Assembly (NCBI GenBank): GCA_023400235.1
Contig: JAEXFI010000006.1
Span: 1-61,058 of the forward strand
Source: Bacillota bacterium
Lineage (GTDB): Bacteria > Bacillota > Clostridia > Acetivibrionales > DSM-1351
Direction of reading: 5' to 3'
DNA: 61,058 nt
This document shows positions 58,537 to 61,058 of the stretch, piece by piece. The first letter of the stretch is position 1, and every line of letters starts with the position of its first letter. A model generated the notes under the pieces. That model was given only the letters and a program-made list of their open reading frames with translations, was not told the origin of the DNA and searched no databases. The position numbers and the translations under genes are program-made.

Positions 58537-61058
58537 ATGACTTTTAATAAAAGAATACTGGGCGGCCTTATGGCATTGATTTTGTTTTTGGAGTCCTTCG
58601 GCTTGGCAGGAGCACAAGCCTTTGACCTGGGACGGTATAATGGGGAAGCTGGGTTAATAGCCTCCCGGCAGGCTAATTACAATTTCCTGCAAAATGCGGG
58701 ATTATATCAGGACAGCAGGAGCAAAAATATTAATGCAGATGAAAAGGCTGTCACAAAGAACATAGGCGCGGCTGCAGCTGCGACAGGCAGCTCGGCAGAA
58801 GCTGAGAGGGCCGCCGTTAAAGAGGCAGTCCCACCGTCAGACACAGTGCAGGGGCCTTCTGCCGTCCTCAGCGGAGATGAAGCTGTCCCGGAGGCAGAGG
58901 AGGCCGCAACGGCTATAGGCATTCCTGGAAATGTAAAGGTCAGTGCCGGGGAGAGGACTATAGCCGTAAGCTGGGATAGGGTTCCTGGGGCACAGGGCTA
59001 TGAGCTGTCCCTTAACGGAAATGTAACAAGGGTTATAGCTGCATATTTCAACTTTGATAAGCAGGAAGCCAACACTCAATACCTTTTGAAGGTAAGAGCT
59101 TTTTCGGAGGACCAGGCAGGCGAATGGAGCCGGGAGCAAGAGTGCCATACACTGCTTTCCGCACCTGTGGGCCTCTCGGCGACGCAGAGCGGTATTTCAG
59201 TGGAGCTGGCCTGGCAGCCGTCAAAGGGTGCCGCAGGCTACAGGATATACCGGAATGATACAGAAATAGGATATTCCGCTGTAAATACGTATACGGATAT
59301 AATGCTGGAGGATTTTGATACATACATATACAGAGTAAAGGCGGTTAATGAAGCAGGAAATGCTTCAGAGCTGAGCGAGGGGTGCCGGGTGGAAAACACT
59401 GCGGCCCAGCAAGCTCAGGGCACAGTGGCTGAACCGGCTGCACCTCAGGAGGCTGACAGCATAACACCGGCTGGGATACAGGTGCCGGAGGTTCAAGATA
59501 TGGAAGTATTACCGGCACCTTCGGGTTTGACAGTAAAAGCCTCATGTGATTCCCTGCTGGTAAGCTTCAGTCCGGTTGACGGCGCGGAAGGCTATGAGGT
59601 TTCACTTGACGATAATATTATAAGCACAACAGGTTCAAGTCTTGCCATTGATAATCTGACTTCAAATACAAGGCATGTGCTAAAGTTAAGGGCTCTCAGC
59701 AGCCAGGGAAACAGTGAATGGGGAGACTCTATAACCGTATATACCCTGCTTGCTCCGCCGTCAAGGCTGATTGCCGCAGTGTCCGGTACAGCTATTAATT
59801 TGACCTGGGATGCTTCGGAGGGGGCATCCATCTATGAAATTTACAGGAATGCTGCAAGTATTGGAACAAGCGACACCAATACATACACTGATGCGGGATT
59901 AGGCTATGGACAGACCTATGTATACACGGTCAAAGCCTTCAGTGCCCAGGGCAACGAGTCCGAGCCCAGCAGTGCCTCTGCGCCCTGTGAAATAATGGAG
60001 GCTCCGGCTGTTCCGACGGATATCAACGTAATTTCAACAGACAAGACCATTACAATTTCATTCCAGCCGTCAGACAGGGCAGCGGGCTATGATATCTCTT
60101 TGGATGGAATAATATCGCACACCTCCCAACCTGGCTGTACAATAGGTGAGCTCACTCCCAACCGACAGTATACAGTAAGGGTAAGGGCTGTCAATGGAGG
60201 CGGCAGCAGCCAGTGGAGCAGTGAAATATATAAATATACCCTGCTGCCAACCCCTGGAAATGTTGCGGCAGTTCCGTCAATGACCTCGGTAGAACTGAAA
60301 TGGAGCCCAGTGGAGGGTGCTGCCTCCTATGAAATATACAGGGATGATATTCAAATCGGAACCGCAGCCGGTAATATTTACAGTGATACAGGCCTGCTAC
60401 AGGGAAAAACCTATACATATAAAATCAAGGCCAAAAATGATGCAAGAAATGAATCGGCCTATAGTGCTGCGGTTACGGCGGCAACGCTGGCAGCAACATA
60501 TATCAGCAGTGATATGAAGTTGACGGAGGATAAGGTTTTCGGGGATGTTTACCTAAATGGGGGGACACTGGATTTAAACGGTTATAGGATGACTATAAGA
60601 GGGAACCTGATACAGCCTGGCGGTGTGCTGAAAATGAATGGGGGAAGGCTGGAGGTAGCAGGGGACTACCGGATACAGACTGAAAATAAACAAAGTGATG
60701 GGAGTATCATTTATAGGCCAAGTACCGGATGCTTTTACATGGATTATGATTCTGACTACATCTATGTAGGGGGTAATTTTATAACTCGGGCAACTAGCTC
60801 ACAAAGAAATGAGCTTGGAAATAGAAGATTAACAGCAGGAGTAATAGAATTGAAAGGGGATTTTACTCAAATATCCAACCTTAATGATAATTTTCTGGCA
60901 TGTGGAACACATAGAGTAATATTAAGTGGCAATAAAATTCAAAGGATAAGCTTTGAAAGTCCAGGAAGTTCTAAATTTAATATATTACAAATTAGTGATT
61001 CGGCACATGGGATTAATTTCAGTACACCAGTCTCAATGAATAATTTGATTGGTTCGGA
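58537..61058 (+). CDS. Large exported fibronectin type III repeat protein, 5' part
   Basis: Open from ATG 58537 (AAGGGAG upstream) to the end of the window, 840 codons without a stop; the 3' end lies beyond. Signal peptide: residues 1-29 (LGGLMALILFLESFGLAGAQA). A disordered Ala/Glu-rich stretch follows (to ~125), then six FN3 domains (about 58921-60485) in an alternating A-B-A-B-A-B order: A types contain YELSLNG/YEVSLDD/YDISLDG, B types contain YRIYRND/YEIYRNA/YEIYRDD. From about 60490 a different beta-helix-like region begins (DVYLNGGTLDLNGYRMTIRGNL). The last 370 bases are clearly more AT-rich. A surface or secreted adhesion-like protein; possible SecA2 client. Confidence 0.85.
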   Translation, partial: MTFNKRILGGLMALILFLESFGLAGAQAFDLGRYNGEAGLIASRQANYNFLQNAGLYQDSRSKNINADEKAVTKNIGAAAAATGSSAEAERAAVKEAVPPSDTVQGPSAVLSGDEAVPEAEEAATAIGIPGNVKVSAGERTIAVSWDRVPGAQGYELSLNGNVTRVIAAYFNFDKQEANTQYLLKVRAFSEDQAGEWSREQECHTLLSAPVGLSATQSGISVELAWQPSKGAAGYRIYRNDTEIGYSAVNTYTDIMLEDFDTYIYRVKAVNEAGNASELSEGCRVENTAAQQAQGTVAEPAAPQEADSITPAGIQVPEVQDMEVLPAPSGLTVKASCDSLLVSFSPVDGAEGYEVSLDDNIISTTGSSLAIDNLTSNTRHVLKLRALSSQGNSEWGDSITVYTLLAPPSRLIAAVSGTAINLTWDASEGASIYEIYRNAASIGTSDTNTYTDAGLGYGQTYVYTVKAFSAQGNESEPSSASAPCEIMEAPAVPTDINVISTDKTITISFQPSDRAAGYDISLDGIISHTSQPGCTIGELTPNRQYTVRVRAVNGGGSSQWSSEIYKYTLLPTPGNVAAVPSMTSVELKWSPVEGAASYEIYRDDIQIGTAAGNIYSDTGLLQGKTYTYKIKAKNDARNESAYSAAVTAATLAATYISSDMKLTEDKVFGDVYLNGGTLDLNGYRMTIRGNLIQPGGVLKMNGGRLEVAGDYRIQTENKQSDGSIIYRPSTGCFYMDYDSDYIYVGGNFITRATSSQRNELGNRRLTAGVIELKGDFTQISNLNDNFLACGTHRVILSGNKIQRISFESPGSSKFNILQISDSAHGINFSTPVSMNNLIGS

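Overview
The window reads as a chromosomal segment of an anaerobic, spore-forming, Gram-positive clostridium. Evidence: an electron-bifurcating [FeFe]-hydrogenase (hydCBA), spoIIAA-spoIIAB-sigF and spoVAC-AD-AE sporulation genes, HPr kinase, a trans-2-enoyl reductase of the FabV/TER type, and strong AGGAGG ribosome binding sites with frequent TTG/GTG starts. The hydrogenase gene set and the SecA2-like gene next to a large fibronectin-III surface protein suggest Clostridium cluster III (Ruminiclostridium/Acetivibrio-like). That placement is inference; no rRNA gene is present.

Layout. 1-3.9 kb: an ECF sigma/anti-sigma pair preceded by a tandem structured leader repeat, then an AraC-GyrI regulator and a VOC protein. 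4.1-13.9 kb: the hydrogen-metabolism region. It holds hydC-hydB-hydA, a tiny Cys-rich ORF, and a second operon under a strong promoter: NuoE-like ferredoxin, PAS-linked sensory [FeFe]-hydrogenase, SpoIIE/PP2C phosphatase and a TnpB-family protein that has lost two of three RuvC catalytic acids. Both hydrogenase units carry Rex-like operators. 13.9-24 kb: yybP-ykoY riboswitch with terC, small spore-like protein, cca, DUF554, two glycine tRNAs, a duplicated membrane protein, a patatin and a proton-pumping pyrophosphatase. 23.7-31.8 kb: hprK, PHP phosphatase, murB, rapZ, yvcK, a glycogen-debranching enzyme and whiA. 31.9-38.5 kb: sigma-F operon and spoVA operon, separated by an AT-rich lysozyme/lipoprotein cassette. 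38.7-43.3 kb: cheX, trmL, M20 peptidase, DUF2156 protein, gapA. 43.4-49.1 kb: an AT-rich island of integrase debris, small orphan ORFs and a metalloprotease/lipoprotein pair with a duplicated gene tail. 49.4-61 kb: fabV, yfcE-like phosphodiesterase, AraC regulator, galT-galK with a MITE-like element upstream, a SecA2-like ATPase, and the 5' part of a large FN3-repeat exported protein that runs off the window.

The most unusual element is the nuclease-dead TnpB homologue (12207-13688), apparently the last gene of a sensory-hydrogenase operon. Nuclease-dead TnpB proteins (TldR type) are known RNA-guided transcription repressors, so an RNA-guided regulator tied to hydrogen/redox sensing is a testable hypothesis. 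The tandem covarying leader upstream of the sigma factor is the second most interesting signal.
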